A stretch of DNA of 64,000 bases from Mytilus californianus. Taxonomy: Eukaryota > Mollusca > Bivalvia > Mytilida > Mytilidae. This document shows positions 1-11,240 of this stretch, in pieces; positions within the stretch are counted from its first letter, which is position 1, and each line of letters opens with the position of its first letter. A model generated the notes under the pieces. It had not been told where the DNA came from. It did not search any database and worked only from the letters and a program-made list of their open reading frames with translations. The position numbers and the translations under genes were made by a program. Location: positions 54,487,318 through 54,551,317 of the forward strand of contig NW_026262593.1 in the NCBI RefSeq assembly GCF_021869535.1, in the 5' to 3' direction.

Positions 1-1830
1 ATGCCAATAACTGATTTTTGAATAAATGTGTTTATTTCCGATGCAAAGACCCTATGAGTGAATCAATATTAATACCAAAATATGCAATCCTTAATGACTT
101 GACAACGGTATCGTAACTTTATCCTTTCCGAATAAGTCTGTTTAAAAGTTTGGTTAGCTTTTGAGGTGAATGCCGACATTTTTGTGCTTTGTAAAGAGTA
201 TTACCATAACATATTGGATGTGAAATACCCGAACGTATAAGATGTCTGTATGTTGATTTATATTTAGGAATGATGTCCTTGTACGATGATAAAATTTAGT
301 AAATGTTTTGACTAGTTTGTGATATCGAAAACCCTGGTGTAATAATATTTCAGTAATACAGAGATTTCTTTCGTTGAAATCAAATAGTTGTTACATACAC
401 GAGCGAATCGAACAAGTTGAGATACATAAACACCATAAGATGGTGACAAAGGAACGTCACCATCTTAAAAATGATGATTAACAATAGGAAATGAAAAATC
501 ATCTCTTTTATCATAAATTTTGGTATGAAGCTTCCCGTTAAAGATATAGATATCAAGATACAGGAAAGGGCAGTGTTCTTTGTTAGTATTACCTTTATTT
601 AAAGTCAGTTCGGCAGGATAAATCTCTTTAGTGTACATACTGAAGTCGCCATTATTGAAAGCCAATATATCATCTAAATATCTAAAAGTGTTATTAAATT
701 TTTGAATCAGATGTTGATTCGATTGGTCTTTGCTGATTTTAGTCATATATTGTAACTCATAACAATACAGAAACAGGTCCGCAATAAGTGGTGCACAGTT
801 AGTCCCCATGGGAATTCCGATAACCTGACGATATACGGAATCTCCATAGCAAATAAAAATGTTATCTAGTAAAAATTCAAGGGCAGTTATAGTATCAAAG
901 CAGGTCCAATTGACATATTTCTTTTGTTTGTTGTTACTAAAAAATGACCTAAAAGAGTTTGAACATATATATTCGCATTCCGACTTTTTAAATGCCCATT
1001 TAATCAGGTGTGTTAATTTTTTCTTAATAAGATTATGAGGCAAAGTGCTATATAGGGTTGAAAAATCAAAACTTTGAACAGATTCGAAATCACCAATTTA
1101 AGCATGCAATTTATCAAGAACTTCCAACGAATGTTTGACACTCCAAAAGTAATTAATTCCACTATTTTCAAAGGCCTTATTTGAACAATTTATAATCAGG
1201 TTTTTTATTGTACCAAGTGTACTAGTAAGTATAATAGATAGTTTGGTAGTGGATCAATGGCTTGAAGACGAAATAAATCTATATTTGTAAGGAGTCTTGT
1301 GCAGCTTCGGAAGCCAGTACATAGTTGGAACTTTCATTGTATTTGGTTCTGCTTGTAAAGAGGTAGCTAAAAGTTTATGTTTTTTTACAGATGTCATTTT
1401 CCGAAAATGGAGTCAGTTGGAATGTTGGTGAATTCGTGATTTCCTTTTGTAGAACTTCAAAGTAAAATTTACGCCAAACAATAATGATATTATTAGCAGC
1501 CTTATCAGCCTGGACAAAATCATATTCCTTGGCGAGTTCTTTTAGCTTATGTTTGATACGATGAATTGGGCTATTATGGTTGTTGTTAGGAGTAAAATGA
1601 TCTTTAAAATGTTGAATACGTATATCAACTATGTTCATTACCGGATAAAAAAATGAATCTAATGATTTCTTGTCAGCTTTTTCTCGTTTTATTCATTTAG
1701 AGCAGTAAGTACGGAGTGAGTCGTGGATGATGTTACGACACTCATTCCAATTAATAATTGACGGGGGACGATATTTAGGTCCTTTACTGAGGAATGATTT
1801 CAACTCTCGGTCACGAACAATGTTATACAT
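1..1830 (-). pseudogene. Decayed reverse transcriptase of a retroelement (family RT1)
   Basis: Reading leftward, conserved blocks occur in order: a basic RDRELKSFLSKGPKYRPP start (about 1818-1760), FVQADKAANNIIIVW (about 1525-1480), YWLPKLHKTPYK (about 1320-1283), DFSTLYSTLPHNLIK (about 1065-1022), GIPMGTNCAPLIADLF (about 818-770), FRYLDDILAFNN with the catalytic DD at 674-669, then KLHTKIYDKRDDFSFPIVN. The order and YxDD make it an RT; it belongs to a type common in bivalve and cnidarian genomes and recalls Penelope-like RTs, but no GIY-YIG part is visible. Breaks: TGA at 1693-1695, a frame change near the T7 run at 1380-1386, more damage around 1200-1250, TAA at 1098-1100 and TAA at 465-467. 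Recognisable coding continues past the last stop to about 420. The 3' part runs off the left edge. Confidence 0.85.
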
Positions 1831-1904
1831 ATATGTATATATATGAGAAACTGTTGATACTATTATAGTATACAATATCGCAAGTTAAAAATGTGAATAA
1901 ATTT

Positions 1905-2345
1905 AACCAAGGATGGGCGATAAACGGTCATTTTTCATCTGACCTTGACTTCATTTTCATGGTTCACTGGTCAATGTTTACTTTTCATGGTTTGGTCTCT
2001 TTCTTGGATACTTAAAGCAATAGGTTATCTTATTGCTTATAGTTGGTGTACTGTCATTGGAATGATTATAGAATAAGGTGTGCATGTCTGTCTGACAGGA
2101 TTTATCTGACCCTGATTTCATTGTTATGGATCATTGGTCATGTTAAATTTATGTGGTACTTGTAGTGAAACCTTTGAATTCATCTTTATCATTAGGACTT
2201 TCAAAAGAAAATAATTCATGGTCAGTAAAGCAGGTGAGACATTTCAGCATGTGCACTCTCGTTATAGAAATGTCTTATAAAATATCAATTGACCACTATT
2301 TCCCAGTTTTTACCAGTATTAATGCTTGTCTGGTCAGAACTAGTA
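1905..2345 (+). repeat. ~140-bp satellite, short array (copy A)
   Basis: Diverged units contain 'ATCTGACCTTGACTTCATTT', 'CATGGTTCACTGGTCAATG', 'AAGCAATAGGT' and 'GTGCATGTCTGTCTG'. The array ends in a distinct non-repeated segment with 'GGTGAGACATTTCAGC'. The same units and the same terminal segment occur in the larger array at 20590-21650. The 66-aa ORF here is incidental. Confidence 0.75.
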
Positions 2346-3359
2346 TTGACTGAGTTTTTAAAAACAGAAGCTCTATCAATGATTTGCCTTCAATTCAACA
2401 CCAAATTATCAAAATAAGAAAAAACAAATTTTATTAAAAACATCAAGATTTGACATATAAACTATAAATGCAGAGGTTCCTGAATTATACAGGCACATAC
2501 ATTCGTGTTCATGTATGGGGCAGGATTAAACCACTTTCTAAAGGGGTGGTATATAGTGATGAGGGAGTGTGTCCTTTTGTCCTACTGTCCCGCTTATGCA
2601 TGTTATGTATCAGCAATTGCTCCTGAACCACTTGACAGAATTTTGTAAAACTTGGCACAATCCTTCTCACATGATGTACTTTTTCAAAGGACAATAAAGT
2701 GTTAGTTCCATAAATTATACCATAAAAAGCTTGTTGGGAAACACAACTTTTTACAAATTCATGCAAGATATTTGATGCAGTATCTATTGTTAAAAGTATC
2801 CAAAATAATCCAAAAGTTGATCACACCAGAACACAAAGAGTAAGTGGTTGAGGAAAATAAAGTCTTGGATCAACGACTAAAACCTGTAATGAACAGATAA
2901 TATATCTGTTTGAGATCGTGATACCACTGGTGTGAAAGGTGACAGTGGAACATTTGGGAAAACATTTCAAAGGTTGGTATAGTTTTACACCCAATTATGA
3001 TTTTTTGAAGTAAGTATTTTCAGTTTGTCCGTGTGTAATTTCATTTGAATAACATGACATGTTATAATGTGTTCATGAAACAACAACCCAACAACGAAAA
3101 TATTCCAAAGAATAGAGGACAACACACAATCCGTCAACAATTGACAGATGTCAATATGGTCAACATAGAAACCTAAGGGAAATACATACACACAACTTCT
3201 AAGTTAACCGTTTGACAGATTGAATTAATATTGTGTCTGAATTGATATTGTGCCTGAATAATCAGATTAATACAGGTAATATGTGTTTTTGTTGCCGATC
3301 CAAAATTGGATGCCACAGCAGAACATACATGTAGAACCCTAAGGGAAAATACAAACAAA
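2346..3359. other. Unassigned intergenic sequence
   Basis: AT-rich; no gene, RNA or recognised repeat boundary seen. Short ORFs (up to 85 codons) lack motifs. From about 3000 it grades into the diverged repeat that follows, with similar 'CCCTAAGGGAAAATACA' phrases near 3175 and 3340. Confidence 0.4.
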
Positions 3360-4190
3360 GATCTCCTTCTCTGAAACTGAATTACAGATTGAAATGATAA
3401 TTGTGCAGAATGATTATATCATGGTCCTCTATAACAACATTTTTGTTTTTGGTGCTGATAAAAAATTCAAGATGGCTGCCATTATGTTACATAGTTTAAA
3501 CATGTTAAAGTTGGATCCTATTCTTTTACATTTTATTTCTCTCCTCTGAAACCAAACTTGTCATGGATGATCACTGGATAGTCCCATTTCACAAGTGTAT
3601 CCCAAAACCCTGCCCTTCATTCAAAATGGCTACTGTTAAGACAAATAAATTTTTTTTAGATGGTTAAAGACATTATATTTTTCAGCAAAAGTGGTCTCAA
3701 GTTAGAACTTTAGTTCATAAGAAGAATTGTTTACCATTTATTTCATTTTCTTCTGAAAAATATATTCTTTTTGCAATTTTACTGATTATGCGAATTAGGT
3801 TTATTTTTACAAAAAAAATCATTACCAAAATTATGTCTTCCTACCCTGGTTGCCATCCAACATAGCCACCTTTACTAAAAAATAAAAACATTTGCCAAAA
3901 AGTTATCTCCTCTGAAACTGCTTGGTCAAATGTGGCAAAAATTCGATGGAAAATGTCCATGGGTGGTCATCGTTCAGAAACACATTCGATGACCCCCTAC
4001 AGCCAACCTATATGGCCACAACTATGAAAAGTAAAAAATATGGCAAAAAAAAATTTAACAATCTTCTAAAAAAAACGGGTGAATAAAATTTGAATGTTCC
4101 CTCTTTAGAATTATGTCTGATTCACCACCTACCTACCAAGTTGGCCACCCTCACCCAAGCACAGTTGGGGCGTATTGCCATTTGGTAATT
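3360..4190 (+). repeat. Diverged dispersed repeat ('CTCCTCTGAAAC' family, R11)
   Basis: Repeating phrases 'CTTCTCTGAAACTGAA', 'CTCCTCTGAAACCAAAC', 'CTCCTCTGAAACTGCTTGG' alternate with 'AAGATGGCTGCCA' or 'AAAATGGCTACTG', suggesting decayed tandem units. A related stretch continues at about 4740-4960 and another lies at 42840-43520. No coding potential. Confidence 0.55.
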
Positions 4191-4301
4191 TTAGCCTTCC
4201 AGTAATGAAATTTTTCTAAAGAATTGCCACTGTTACTAATGATTGAAAATTCAGCACAACAGTGCTTTTTTTAGATTATTAAATTACTGTAAAAAAATAT
4301 T

Positions 4302-4760
4302 GATATGTTGTATGATTGCCAATGAGACAACTATCCACCTAATTTCAAATGAAGTGGATGTAATCAATTATAGGCAACTATGCGGCCTTCAACAATGAGA
4401 AAAACCCATACAGAATAGTCGACTATAAAAGGCCCCGACATGAAAAATATGAAACAATCCAATTGAGAAAAATTAACGGCCTAATTTATAACAAAACAGT
4501 TTAAGAAAAACAAATATGACATGTTTGTGAGCGCGGGGACAGTGGTGTTACAGCACAACATAAGAACAAACTATAAAAATCAGTTGAAAAGGGCTTTACT
4601 AATCAGATCGATACGTACAAAGCAGGAAAAACTTCTAACAAATCGGACGGGGCAGTGTATCTATACATCCCTAACAACATAAAAGACCCCAAGTACAGAT
4701 CTGACAGTACTCGCAGTTACTGACAATTTAGTGCCAGTTTAGTACCAAACTCTTCTGGGA
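4302..4760 (+). repeat. Interspersed repeat R1, long copy
   Basis: Begins 'TTGTATGATTGCCAATGAGA' and continues through 'GGCCTTCAACAATGAG', 'ACTATAAAAGGCCCCGACAT' and 'GTGGTGTTACAGCACAACAT'. The same order is seen at 26698-27075 and 49908-50345. Noncoding; probably a non-autonomous mobile element, class not determined. Confidence 0.75.
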
Positions 4761-4960
4761 TAGTTCTGGTGTGGTCCACCTTAATCATTATGCCCCTTGA
4801 AACTGCCTACCACCAAGATGGCTACCACTAAAATTAAAACTTGATACAAACTTAGTGTTGTAACAAGACTTAAAATGACAAGTACTATTGAGTTGTTATG
4901 TTTTGTCATTGTTCAAATTTCCACTATTTTCTATTTAGAAAGTTATCTCACATGCGTAAT

Positions 4961-7159
4961 TTCAATTTTTATTGTTGGCTACTGTGAACCAGTTGAGTGA
5001 CTATAGGGTCCTTGGTGACTAGTTTGTTGTAGAACTCAACATTCCTTATTTTTTTAACATAATCAGTACTTATCATAAATAGTAGATTGATAAAATGATC
5101 ATAACAAAACATATAGTTTAATCCAGTTATAGAAAAGCACTGAACCCAATGTCTTAGGTATAAATGACAATGATTGATTACAAAATCAAAAATAAATATC
5201 ATAGTACCAGTCAGTAAGTCCTATATAGCGCTGAGTCTGACAGCCTTTTAAGAACTGACTTTGGTTGTGGGATGTCAGAGTGCAGCCTATATAGAAAAAA
5301 ATGGAAATTTTCCAACCCAGACTTGGGGCGACAAATTCTTCACAAAATTGTATAAGATCAGTATTCAAGTAGGTAAATCATATATTATTCAATTCTTTAT
5401 TCATTTTTCTCCATGTTTGATATGAACCTTGTAATCACGTTAAACCACCTGCAGCAATGCATGCATATTGTACACATTTTGTTATAGATGACCTACATTT
5501 GACCTAATTATTGGACTTGGATAAAATGATAACATTGAAATCTGAAGTGTTATTGTGCACCTTTTCCTTTTTCAGATACAAGTTGGCAAAGATATATATT
5601 ATAAGCATTGGAAGAGAGGAGTGAAAATGACATTGAAGCAGACTGAAGAAAACTGAGCGATTAAAAACATCAAATTAAGAGAGAGAAAAAAATACCATGT
5701 AACTGCTCAATTTCAATTTATGCTGTTCATTCATATGATTATTTTTTATTATACTTGCAATGGAGGTTATTGTAGTAGATAAAATTAGTCTGTTCGACAT
5801 CAGTATTTAGATTTTTATACTGTTTTACCTCTGTTTGTCCGTCTGTAATATACAAATCCATCACATTTTTTCTGAGGAACTACAAATCAAGAGCTTCCTG
5901 AAAATCATCAGTCTTCATGCATATGTGAACATGCTATACTGAGCAATGCAGTTTAGAATTCACCCTCCTTCAACTTCCTGTTTACAGGATACTTATATAT
6001 TCTAGCACAAAATTGCATGTTGTTATGAGATTGTTATTCATTATAATTATTTGCCTTGGCCTAATATGTTTTGTATGGCCTTATAATATGTTTACATAAT
6101 TGGGTTATAGTTGTTTATAAAATAATGTTATAATTGTACAGTTTAAAAATCACTGGAACAATCGTAGATACTGATGGAATGATTAGAACTTTCTATTTGA
6201 CTTGCATAATAATTCCGGAATGATCATAATCTACGATTCATAATTTAAACTTCTACAATATTCTAGACGTTTCCCCTCTACGGTTTTCTAGGAGTTTCCC
6301 TTCTATAGTGTTATAGAAGTTTCCGTGGTAATTATTTATATACTGAAATGAATTGTAAATTGAGACAGATATACGTATTCTCAGAAGATCTCTGGAGTTG
6401 TTGGATTGACACTTTTATTTATGTTAACAACATCATACTAGTTTGTGAACTTATTGGAAATAAATAATCCACTGGATTCCGTTATAGTTAAGAGAAAAAT
6501 GCCGGATAAAGAAAAGACAAAGAATCGGACATATATTTTAACAGTTAAGTTGACATTTCTATTTGTATAATATTTCTTGTAAATTGTATAATAAATCTTG
6601 TTAAATTTATAATTGATTTCTGTCTTTTGTTGGCTACAATTTAAAGGTAATGTCTGGCCATAACAATGTATTTTTTAATTAAATATGCTCTGCAGTTAAG
6701 GTTAATAGGACAGGTTGCAGATACAAAGAAGATTTGTTCACACTTAAGGAACTCTCAATGCATAAATTATTCGCAATGCACAAATGAATATTATGAACAG
6801 ATAACTCAAGTTATCTGAAATAGCAAAGATTTGATATAGTGTATTACTTCATGACATAAAATGAATCCCTACACAGAAAAGCAAAGAAAAGAAACATGTT
6901 TTTTTGCTGCTCTTAATCACAAAACCAGTGAGGCCTTTAACACAGAGCAAAAGCTCACACCAGGATCACTTCAAGTTCAAGACTCTTAGCAAAGTATTTA
7001 GAGGAACAACGCTATAGCTGTGCATTGAAAACTGGTACAAAATATCATACTTGTTTTGCAGGAGATAGGAATTGAGTATTGTATTGCATATGAACTGACT
7101 GACATGTGTACAGAACATAACCACTTCACGGTTTTATATTGAAGTGTTGCTGCATGAAA
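4961..7159. other. Unassigned intergenic sequence
   Basis: No gene recognised. Around 6230-6330 the words CTAGACGTTTCCCCTCTA, CTAGGAGTTTCC and TAGAAGTTTCC form a small degenerate repeat. A region at 6300-6640 with a TATA-like stretch and AATAAA resembles regulatory or LTR-like sequence but has no paired copy here. Confidence 0.35.
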
Positions 7160-7378
7160 TAGGGTATTTTTGGGAAATAATATTGATTCACTCATAGGGT
7201 TTTTGCATTGTAAATAAACACATTTATTCTAAAACCAGCTGTTGGCATGATACTGGTTATGCTTTTCTTGTATAATTTATGATGGCATGCTACTAAACCC
7301 CTAACAGGAGGGATTGTGGTTGATTTTCATATGATGAAGACATAATCTTTCAATCAGTTTAATTGCAGTCTGGAACTG

Positions 7379-7449
7379 GCATGTCAGTAACTGCTAGTAG
7401 TCCTCTGTTAAGAGCTGCATGTCAGTAACTGCTAGTAGTCCTCTGTTAA
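7379..7449 (+). repeat. Perfect 33-bp tandem duplication
   Basis: Two copies of a segment beginning GCATGTCAGTAACTGCTAGT, offset by 38 bp (7379 and 7417) and separated by GAGCT. Lies inside the inferred RT1 3' UTR. Confidence 0.9.
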
Positions 7450-7842
7450 TTTGTGTTTAACGTTGTCATTTTGCTTAGTTTCTTCTGTTACCTATTCTAA
7501 CATCTGACTCTTACTTCTTTAAAACTGAGTTTTACTGTGCGTTTTGCTGTGTGTGTGTTTATTCAACATTGGTTAGAGGTAAAGGGGGAGGGTTGAGATC
7601 TCACAAAACATGATTAACCCTGCATCATTTGGCACCTGTCCAAAGTCATGAACCTTTAGTCTTTGCTAGTCTTGTGTGGGTTTTTTTTTTATTTTGGTTC
7701 ATTTGTATGTTCCGGAGTTTAGTGTGGCGTCCATTTCGCTGAACTAGTATACATTATTGTTTAGGGACAAGATGAAGCCCGCCTCCGAGTGGGGGATTTT
7801 ATCACTGCGTTGACCCATTGGTGGCATATTCTGCTCTTTGAT

Positions 7843-8200
7843 TATGATGATGGATGATTGCTTAACGTCCAGCGGCAATTTAATATGCATATTCAGGACA
7901 AGAACATATTAATGTAATATGAATATTAACCCTGCTTTGTACTACACCGACACGCTGAGCCGGATTTTTAACATGCTAGTTCACAAGGTAACAGTCCGCA
8001 GGAAGACATGTCACCTTACCCGGACACATTATTCTGACTCCGAGCCGACCAGTCTTTGCTCTTACTCTTTAATGCCGCGAGCTTAGCGGAGAGGCAGCAA
8101 ATACCGATTTAAAAGTCTTTGGTTTGACCCGTTCGGGTTTCGAACCCACGACCTCCCGCACTTGAGGCGAACACGCTACCACGAGACCACCGAGGCGGTC
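7843..8200 (-). mobile_element. tRNA-headed SINE, full length, with target-site duplication
   Basis: On the - strand the element opens with a tRNA-like head: A-box-like TGGTCTCGTGGTAGCG and a perfect B box GGTTCGAAACC at 8146-8136. A body of about 250 bp follows, then a CATC/ATC-rich tail at 7843-7865. Flanks carry TCTGCTCTTTGAT (7830-7842) and TCTGCGCTTTGAT (8201-8213), a 13-bp duplication with one mismatch. It splits an RT1 3' region. A headless copy of the body lies at 28010-28262 and a 3' fragment at about 27195-27260. The head is probably not a working tRNA: the T stem is imperfect and it runs on into the body. Confidence 0.88.
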
Positions 8201-8275
8201 TCTGCGCTTTGATCAGATTGTTGTCTCTGGCAAAATCTCTGTTTCCATTATCCATTCTATTACCCATCCAAGAAG

Positions 8276-8696
8276 AACCTTATTTAGACAATTTTCAAAA
8301 AAGATTGACATTGGTCGTACCTGAGTTTCGCTGGAACTCTAATGTGATGTGTAATTTCAATAATCCTACAGATGCTATTTCATTTTGCAACACCGATGAG
8401 TTTTTACTCAAATTTTTTAAACCGTGAATTTATAAACATGGGTATACATGTAAGAAACTGAATTAACAAAAGAGTACTTGATATCCACATTTTAATGGTC
8501 TATCTAGTGGATAGTTGTCTTATTGCCAATCATACAACATCTCCCACTTTTTATTTATCATTATGGAAAGAGTTGCTGATATTAAACTCACAAAAAAGAC
8601 TTCACAGAAAGAGTGACACCAACAATAAGAAATATTGATAAGGAACATCAATCAAAAGTAAGTATTGAATCACCACTGAAATAAAACAATCTAGGA
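8276..8696. other. Unassigned, with a short R1 fragment
   Basis: 8500-8552 is a - strand R1 fragment ('GTTGTCTTATTGCCAATCAT'). The 72-codon ORF at 8209-8427 crosses the SINE boundary and has no motif. Nothing else seen. Confidence 0.5.
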
Positions 8697-8991
8697 ACAG
8701 TACTGGAATAATACTAAAAATATCAGTACTGAAACATTACTGAAAAAAAACAGTACTGTTACAGAACTGAAAAACTCAGTACCGTAACAGTTCAGTAGAA
8801 ATCAGTACTGTTACAGTACAGAACAAATCAGTACTGTAACAGTACTGTAGAAATTAGTACTATTACAGTACAGAAAAAATCAGTACTGTTACAGTACAGC
8901 AAAAATCAGTACTGTTACAGTACAGCAAAAATTAGTACTGTTACGGTACTAAAAAAATCAGTACTGTTATAGTACTGAAAAAATCAGTACT
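8697..8991 (+). repeat. Palindromic CAGTACTG minisatellite
   Basis: About ten degenerate units of roughly 30 bp, of the form AAATCAGTACTGTTACAGTACAG. Each carries the self-complementary word CAGTACTG and its partner CTGTTACAG, so neighbouring units can pair. No terminal inverted repeats or coding capacity seen. Confidence 0.92.
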
Positions 8992-9794
8992 AGATTTACC
9001 AAAAGTAGAACATTACAATTTTATCATGTAGCTGTTCAGTACATATTTACAAGAGGGTAGAAAAGTACAATAAACGTGTGATATAATTCTTGGTAGTGTA
9101 GAGTTCGAGTATAGACCTTAAGTATATCATTGCTTATAGTTTCAAATCGTACTTTCATGTTATAGAAAATGAAGAATATGAAATAGCATTTTTGGTTGCA
9201 ATTCCACAAGAATAATTCTCATTCAAAGAGTTACATTGCTTCTTATGTACTTTTTTAATAATAGTAATGACAGTCTCATAATTTAATTTCATTTCCGTTA
9301 CATTCCTTTGACGTATTTCATTTACTAGTAGTATTCAAGAAGAAATTCGAAAATTATTTTAAAAAGTATTCCCATTTTATATACTAGTAATTAGTCACCT
9401 TTGAAAAATTAACTTGTGTTACTTCAATCATCAAATTTTTAACATATTACTATTTTCCATTATTGAAATTAAGAACATCATGTATCTGTCTTTAAAGAAC
9501 TCGAGGTGAATCAATGTTTGTAACCTGAACCGTTGTCTGCTTGAAATTTAAACTACAGTTTAAGAATTTCTAACAACAAACTTCTGGATACAACTTTGAT
9601 ACATTGGAAAGGAATTAAAAACTCGATGTATGTAAACGAAACAACAATCCGCGGAAGGAACACTTACTCTGATACAGTGTTCGTTGTAAAAAAGGCGGAC
9701 CTTGTAATCTCAAATAATATCAACGCTTGTAAAGTTTAAACGTGAAGAATGATTGTCTATGACAACTGTTCACCAACAGCATGCCACGATAGAG
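8992..9794. other. Unassigned intergenic sequence
   Basis: AT-rich, no gene, RNA or clear repeat recognised. Confidence 0.4.
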
Positions 9795-10020
9795 AATAAA
9801 ACTGAGAATGGAAATGGGGAATATGTCAAAGAGACAACAACCCGACCAATGAGCAGAAAACAGCCGAAGGCCACCAATGGGTCTTCAACACAGCGAGAAA
9901 ATCCATAACCCGGAGGCGGGCTTCAGCTGGCCCCTAAATAAAAATGTGTACTAGTTCAGAGAAAATGGACGTCATACTAAACTCCAAAACATATAAATGA
10001 ACTAAAATTAAAAAAAAATG
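9795..10020 (-). mobile_element. RT1 3'-end fragment (R5)
   Basis: Contains 'GAATGGAAATGGGGAATATG', 'GAGACAACAACCCGACC' and 'GGAGGCGGGCTTCAGCTGG'. It is the inverted equivalent of about 7680-7830 plus 8214-8275, read without the SINE. Confidence 0.7.
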
Positions 10021-10770
10021 TATGTACAATATAGGTTCAATGTCATGACAATGTAGAAAAATATACAAAATATTCCATGGCGATCTATGTAATAGCCACC
10101 ACCCAGACAAATACAATCATAATATTTTTTAACATACATGTGTTCAACTCATCTGTACTTTTCACATCAGGAACATTTCAAATCAGGTGGCTTAAACGTA
10201 TTCGTGTAAAGATCAGTAGAACTGCTAAATAAAATGTTGCCAATCCGTAATTTATCTTGTATTTCACGCTTCCGAAATGTTTTAACAATTTACCAGAGAA
10301 AAATATACACTTTATATTGACGCAGATCACAAGATGAAATGTTTACAAGAAAAGGTAAGAACACGGACACAGACAATATACAAGATCAAATTTGTTGAAG
10401 TAAGGATGAGTATTAAAGGCACCGGCATGCCATTTCTTAAACATTTCATAAAGAAACACATACGACTTAAACAAATTAATTAAGAGCATACGATACAGTT
10501 TTCATCCAACAGTGATTTGTTTACGAAAATTTGCATACAAGCTGTTTTTCACCTGGTCAATTCAAATACACATGGATGTAATAAAAAAAATAAATCTTCA
10601 TGTGCAAAATTTAAAGATAAATGGGATCGAAATCTAAGACAATTACCTAAAATTTCGGTTTCTTCGACATTTCTATCCTTTGGACAGACATACTTAATTT
10701 TTTTTGTTTCAAAAGATAAACAGATGCGGATATTTGTAAAACGATTTGGAGTATCATCTTTACAAAAAAG
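10021..10770. other. Unassigned intergenic sequence
   Basis: Overlapping ORFs on both strands at 10517-10888 reach 123 codons. They show no motif, and the + ORF runs into the R2 repeat, so they are probably chance. Confidence 0.4.
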
Positions 10771-11240
10771 TAAAATAACAAAAATACCGAACTCCAAGGA
10801 AAATTCAAGACGGAAAGTCCCTAATCAAATGGCAAAATCAATAGCTCAAACACAACAAACAAATGGAAAACAACTGTCATACTCCTGACTTGGAACAGGC
10901 ATTTCCTTATGTAAAAAATGGTGGATTAAACCTGGTTTTATAGCTAGCTAAACCTCTCACTTGTATGACAGTCGTATAAAATTCCATGATTTTGACAACA
11001 ATGTGTGAACAAAACAAACAGACATAATAGGTAAAATTATCAAGAATAGGGGTACAGCAGTCAACATTGTGTTATGATCGTAATCACTATAAAAACAAAC
11101 AAATATGTCAACAAAGAAAAACAAAATGGCATATAGATAAAGCACATAATGAAAAATGAAAAACAGCCATACAAAAAATTACCAAAGCACTATAACAAAA
11201 TGGCGGGATGTATAAGTACCGAGCCACGCCCAAAGGATTT
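10771..11240 (+). repeat. Interspersed repeat R2, long copy
   Basis: Contains 'AAAATACCGAACTCCAAGG', 'AACAACTGTCATACTCCTGA', 'AACCTGGTTTTATAGCTAGC' and 'GGCGGGATGTATAAGT', in the same order as 48060-48530. Other copies: 51385-51605 (-), 54095-54300, 56760-56831 plus 57463-57590, and a short one at 63615-63670 (-). Noncoding. Confidence 0.8.

Larger units (their letters stand above)
7160..8275 (+). mobile_element. 3' part of a second RT1 retroelement copy, split by a SINE
   Basis: 7163-7255 matches the reverse complement of about 1-77 (both contain 'TATTGATTCACTCATAGGG' and 'AAATAAACACATTTATTC'), so this is the same family in opposite orientation. The run continues through noncoding 3' sequence to 7842, is interrupted by the SINE at 7843-8200, and resumes at about 8214 with 'GATTGTTGTCTCT'. 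Related 3'-end fragments lie inverted at 9795-10020 and 38505-38600. That 7255-7842 is one 3' UTR is inferred from continuity and memory of the family. Confidence 0.65.

Noticed and set aside
6020..6650. LTR retrotransposon
   Set aside because: Only a vague TATA/AATAAA arrangement; no paired LTR, no primer-binding site and no pol homology.
8115..8200. Functional tRNA gene on the - strand
   Set aside because: A and B boxes are present but the T stem is imperfect and the sequence continues into a repeated SINE body with target duplications.
8697..8991. CRISPR array
   Set aside because: Repeats are degenerate and contiguous without unique spacers, and the genome is eukaryotic.
10517..10888. 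123-codon ORF as a gene
   Set aside because: Low-complexity Lys/Ser composition, overlaps an antisense ORF and runs into the R2 repeat.
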